Source of the DNA: JADJLQ01 sp034439915
Lineage (GTDB): Bacteria; Bacteroidota; Bacteroidia; Chitinophagales; Saprospiraceae
DNA: 9,268 bases
Assembly: GCA_034439915.1 (NCBI GenBank)
Contig: JAWXBI010000078.1
Coordinates: 1-9,268 of the forward strand
Direction of reading: 5' to 3'
The translations under genes were made by a program, and so were the position numbers. Every line of letters begins with the position of its first letter. The first letter of the stretch is position 1. Of the stretch, positions 6,971-9,268 are shown one piece after another. A model generated the notes under the pieces. That model was not told the DNA's origin, did no database searches, and saw only the letters and a program-made list of their open reading frames with translations.

Positions 6971-7213
6971 ATGAATACCAATAAAATTTCAATTCTGTTT
7001 TTTGGTCAATTGACTGAACTAACCGGCAAGACCGAACTTGAATTGAGTGGCATTGAAGACACGCTTGCAGCGCAGGAAATCTTAAAAGACCTATTCCCAA
7101 AACTTGGTCAGACACCCTATTTATTGGCGCTCGACCGGGAAATCATTCATGAGAATATACCTTTAAAAGGGAATCATACCTTAGCGTTATTACCTCCTTA
7201 CGCCGGGGGCTAA
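6971..7213 (+). CDS. moaD: molybdopterin synthase sulfur-carrier subunit MoaD
   Basis: MoaD is a small ubiquitin-fold protein whose C-terminal glycine is adenylylated and then thiocarboxylated; it delivers sulfur to cyclic pyranopterin monophosphate in complex with MoaE. The 80-residue length is normal for the family. The N-terminal strand KISILFFGQLTELTGK (5-20) and the C-terminal ALLPPYAGG (72-80) with the required Gly-Gly end are typical. The activating enzyme (a MoeB-type E1) is not in the window. The gene lies directly behind a -7-type promoter box and nine bases before moaE, as expected for the two subunits of one enzyme. A ThiS role is less likely because moaE follows. Confidence 0.93.
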   Translation: MNTNKISILFFGQLTELTGKTELELSGIEDTLAAQEILKDLFPKLGQTPYLLALDREIIHENIPLKGNHTLALLPPYAGG

Positions 7214-7222
7214 AACAGGAAA

Positions 7223-7672
7223 ATGACTATGAATTCGCACCGGATCAGAAATATCTTCATTCAAGGCCCCATTTCAGCGGCGTTCATCGCAGAAAAAATT
7301 GCGGCCCATGCCGTTAAATTAAATATTGGAGGGCATAGTATTTTCCTTGGACAGGTCAGGGCTGATCAAAAAGAAAATCAGGAAGTCCTCTGCATTGAAT
7401 ATACTACGTATGAAGAAATGGCACTGGACGTTATGCATAAAATACGGCAGGAAATATTTGATCAATACGAATTGACCTGCCTGCATATTTATCATAGTCT
7501 TGGAACAGTAAAGGCTGGTGAAATTTCACTCTTTGTATTTACTTCATCGATTCATCGAAAACCTGCAATTGATGCTTGTTCTGAAATCGTAGAGCGCATC
7601 AAAAAAGAACTACCGGTGTGGGGGAAGGAGATCCTTTCCGATCAAACCCATGTATGGAAAGAGAACAAATAA
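7223..7672 (+). CDS. moaE: molybdopterin synthase catalytic subunit MoaE
   Basis: MoaE binds cyclic pyranopterin monophosphate and, with two thiocarboxylated MoaD, makes the dithiolene of molybdopterin. The 149 residues match E. coli MoaE (150). Recognisable parts are GGHSIFLGQVR (36-46), IEYTTYEEMA (58-67), HSLGTVKAGE (91-100), SSIHRKPAIDAC (108-119) and IKKELPVWGKE (126-136). Lys127 aligns with the catalytic Lys119 of E. coli. The second active-site lysine of E. coli (126, in WKRE) aligns with Gly134, with a lysine one place later (Lys135). The HR of the usual HR-x-G-x-x-x-x-GE motif is His91-Ser92. The start is ATG 7223, with AGGA a few bases before it; ATG 7229 is an in-frame alternative. 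The gene is 24 bases upstream of moaCB in the same operon. Confidence 0.94.
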   Translation: MTMNSHRIRNIFIQGPISAAFIAEKIAAHAVKLNIGGHSIFLGQVRADQKENQEVLCIEYTTYEEMALDVMHKIRQEIFDQYELTCLHIYHSLGTVKAGEISLFVFTSSIHRKPAIDACSEIVERIKKELPVWGKEILSDQTHVWKENK

Positions 7673-7696
7673 ACCCTGAACATTTCAACTCAAAAC

Positions 7697-8605
7697 ATGG
7701 TAGACATCACTCATAAAAATCATACGCTCAGAAAAGCAGTAGCAGCTGCCATTGTCAGTGTTTCGTTACCGGAAACGATGGATAGCATCCGGAATAAAGC
7801 CGTACCCAAAGGTGACATTTTCGAATTTTCAAGGGCAGCCGGTTTGCTCGCAGTAAAAAAGACCAGTGATTTGATTCCGGATTGCCATCCTTTGCCGATT
7901 GAGTATACCGGCATCACCTATGAGCTAATGGATCTCGAAATCCACATTCTGGTGGAAGTGCACACCATCTATAAAACGGGGGTCGAAGTAGAAGCCATGC
8001 ATGGAGCATCCTTAGTCGCACTGACTATCTATGATATGCTTAAACCCCTTGACAAAGGCGTTGAGATAAAAAATATCAGACTTTTATCTAAACAAGGAGG
8101 GAAGTCGGATTTGAAAAAAAACAAATACCAACACCTGCAGGTAGCGGTATTAGTTTGTTCCGATAGTGTTTCAGAAGGGAAATCAGAGGACACTTCCGGA
8201 AAGATTGCAGTGGAAAAATTAAAGGATTACGGATTACAAAACATTTCTATTCAAGTCATACCGGATAATTTTGATATCATCCAAAATATGGCCAAATCCT
8301 GCAGTCAGGATGTCGACCTCATTTTCTTTATTGGGGGCACTGGTCTCTCTCCAAGGGATCTTACCCCGGATGCCATCAAACCGCTACTCGAACGCGAAAT
8401 CCCCGGCATCCCGGAAACTATACGCCATTACGGCCAACAACGTACACCATTTGCCATGCTGTCCAGAGGAGTAGCTGGGTTTATCGGTGGAGCTTTAGTA
8501 ATAACCTCGCCCGGTTCCCCCGCTGCCACAAAAGAAACCATCGATGCTTTATTCCCCGCTGTACTCCATGTTTTTAAAATCAGGGATGGTAAAAGACATG
8601 ATTAA
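7697..8605 (+). CDS. moaCB: bifunctional MoaC-MoaB/MogA fusion: cyclic pyranopterin monophosphate synthase plus molybdopterin adenylyltransferase-like domain
   Basis: Two cofactor enzymes are joined in one 302-residue chain. Residues 1-138 are MoaC, which rearranges the MoaA product into cyclic pyranopterin monophosphate: MVDITHK (1-7), KGDIFEFSRAAG (38-49), DCHPLPI (62-68), KTGVEVEAMHGAS (93-105), YDMLK (112-116) and KQGGKSD (132-138). Asp113 and Lys116 match the E. coli catalytic pair Asp128 and Lys131. A short basic linker (about 139-146) leads to a MoaB/MogA domain (147-297): VCSDSVSEGKSEDTSG (153-168), GGTGLSPRDLTPDA (213-226), MLSRGVAG (254-261) and SPGSPAA (271-277). MogA-type domains adenylylate molybdopterin before MoeA acts. 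Whether this domain is active cannot be judged from motifs alone. The start is ATG 7697, where MVDI is the usual MoaC N-terminus. The gene closes the moaD-moaE-moaCB operon, and a tandem repeat begins three bases after its stop. Confidence 0.94.
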   Translation: MVDITHKNHTLRKAVAAAIVSVSLPETMDSIRNKAVPKGDIFEFSRAAGLLAVKKTSDLIPDCHPLPIEYTGITYELMDLEIHILVEVHTIYKTGVEVEAMHGASLVALTIYDMLKPLDKGVEIKNIRLLSKQGGKSDLKKNKYQHLQVAVLVCSDSVSEGKSEDTSGKIAVEKLKDYGLQNISIQVIPDNFDIIQNMAKSCSQDVDLIFFIGGTGLSPRDLTPDAIKPLLEREIPGIPETIRHYGQQRTPFAMLSRGVAGFIGGALVITSPGSPAATKETIDALFPAVLHVFKIRDGKRHD

Positions 8606-8607
8606 GG

Positions 8608-8649
8608 TATCAGCGATCAGCAGTCGGCTATCAGCTATCAGCGGTCAGT
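8608..8649. repeat. six tandem 7-base units (TATCAGC-like)
   Basis: Reading in sevens from 8608 gives TATCAGC, GATCAGC, AGTCGGC, TATCAGC, TATCAGC and GGTCAGT. Three units are identical and the rest differ at one to three positions. The array starts three bases after the moaCB stop. It is too short and too degenerate for a CRISPR and has no spacers. Confidence 0.75.
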
Positions 8650-8655
8650 TACCTG

Positions 8656-8713
8656 AATTCCTCAAACCCCTCACCCCTCAATTCCTCAACCCTCACCCCT
8701 CATTCCTCAATCC
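8656..8713. repeat. C/T-rich direct repeat with no G on the + strand
   Basis: The unit AATTCCTCAAACCCCTCACC (continuing CCTC) at 8656-8679 repeats at 8680-8701 with a 2-base shortening, and a partial third copy (ATTCCTCAATCC) follows at 8702-8713. All 58 bases lack G. An open frame across it encodes only proline-rich repeat residues and is not taken as a gene. Confidence 0.7.
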
Positions 8714-8760
8714 GCCTTCCTTACCGGAATTCGGACAGGCCTTAACCTCAACCCTACTCC

Positions 8761-9207
8761 ATGTACCCCAACACCATCACCACTTCCATCCCCGAATTTA
8801 TTGACCAAACTGTTTTGAAGTTCAACAGTATCGAAGACACGGAATGGGAATACAAACCCGATCCCAATATATGGTCAAAAAAAGAAATCCTGGGTCATTT
8901 AATTGATAGTGCCATGACTAACCTCCGCCGGCTGGTAGTTACTCAATATCAACCTAATACCAAGATCTTATACCGCCAGAATGAATGGGTCGGTTATCAA
9001 CAATATCAGCATGCCTCGATCCAGGACATTATCACCTTGTGGAAGCTGATTAATCAACAATATCATAGAACGGCTTCTGATTTACCGGCAGCATCCTTAC
9101 AACTGACTTGTGATACGGGCAGCCATGAACCTAAACTGCATACCCTGGAATTTTTGATCCATGATTATTGGGGGCATCAGGAGCATCATTTGAGGCAGAT
9201 TATGTAG
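8761..9207 (+). CDS. DinB/YfiT superfamily protein (putative metal-binding four-helix bundle)
   Basis: The 148-residue product has the length and helical pattern of DinB-like proteins (DinB_2 type). Its signature is WSKKEILGHLIDSAMTNL (38-55) with His46, and a C-terminal HDYWGHQEHHLRQI (134-147). His46, His139 and His143 (or His142) would form the usual three-histidine metal site. Family members include thiol-dependent transferases and many proteins of unknown activity, so no reaction can be assigned. The start ATG 8761 follows the tandem-repeat spacer; no promoter box or clear Shine-Dalgarno is visible. It is 155 bases beyond moaCB and separated by repeats, so membership in the cofactor operon is doubtful. 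The TAG stop lies at the foot of a hairpin. Confidence 0.85.
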   Translation: MYPNTITTSIPEFIDQTVLKFNSIEDTEWEYKPDPNIWSKKEILGHLIDSAMTNLRRLVVTQYQPNTKILYRQNEWVGYQQYQHASIQDIITLWKLINQQYHRTASDLPAASLQLTCDTGSHEPKLHTLEFLIHDYWGHQEHHLRQIM

Positions 9208-9226
9208 CGGCGACTTCAGTCGCTGT
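9207..9226 (+). terminator. hairpin at the end of the DinB-like gene
   Basis: GCGAC (9210-9214) pairs with GTCGC (9219-9223) around TTCA, with G-T and C-G pairs extending it to 9208-9225 and a further G-T to 9207-9226. It abuts the stop codon. The sequence after it is CTTAAGGG, not a T-run, so a terminator role is uncertain; it may equally be an interspersed palindrome. Confidence 0.35.
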
Positions 9227-9268
9227 CTTAAGGGCAACGTGCGGTTCATGCTGAGTTTTAGGCGAGGA

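Noticed and set aside
6753..7115. Minus-strand open frame of 120 residues across the spacer and moaD
   Set aside because: It covers the repeat, the promoter and half of moaD, and the translation has no familiar features.
8608..8713. Repeat region considered as a CRISPR array
   Set aside because: The units are 7 and 22-24 bases, directly adjacent and without unique spacers, and no cas gene is nearby.
8544..8804. 86-residue open frame overlapping the end of moaCB and the start of the DinB-like gene
   Set aside because: Its middle is only the translation of the C/T-rich repeat, and it overlaps two solid genes in other frames.

Overview
The window reads as chromosomal DNA of a member of the Bacteroidota, plausibly from the Saprospiria/Chitinophagia side, although the phylum call is firmer than the class. 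The support is a secreted GH78 rhamnosidase and a serine hydrolase with a DUF3471-like tail, a MoaC-MoaB fusion, generally weak Shine-Dalgarno sequences, and a perfect Bacteroidota-type -7 promoter box (TAnnTTTG) directly before one gene. Every convincing gene is on the + strand.

Layout. (1) 1-2140: the 3' end of moaA, then moeA, then a TauE/SafE-family membrane transporter, packed as one operon (4-base overlap, then an 8-base gap). (2) 2141-2374: a non-coding spacer with CACGGAG/CTCCGTG repeats and a GC-rich palindrome. (3) 2375-6766: two exported enzymes, a GH78 alpha-L-rhamnosidase-like protein and a class-C beta-lactamase-fold serine hydrolase, neither related to molybdenum. (4) 6767-6970: a second spacer with a related repeat, ending in a strong promoter candidate. 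(5) 6971-8605: moaD, moaE and a moaC-moaB fusion, again tightly spaced. (6) 8606-8760: two different short tandem repeats. (7) 8761-9207: a DinB/YfiT-superfamily protein, followed by a hairpin and the window end.

How the genes work together. Most of the molybdenum cofactor pathway is here. MoaA and the MoaC domain turn GTP into cyclic pyranopterin monophosphate. MoaD and MoaE (MPT synthase) add the dithiolene sulfurs. The MoaB/MogA-like domain would adenylylate molybdopterin and MoeA would insert molybdate. A MoeB-type MoaD activator, MobA, a molybdate importer and any molybdoenzyme are not in the window. The TauE/SafE protein probably handles a sulfur or other oxyanion linked to this pathway, but its substrate cannot be read from the sequence.

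The most interesting structural point is that the cofactor cluster is split by the glycosidase/hydrolase pair, and that both junctions carry the same 12-base repeat core inside similarly arranged non-coding elements. This looks like a cassette inserted into, or a rearrangement within, an ancestral cofactor operon. I did not find a convincing new defence, mobile or RNA system.
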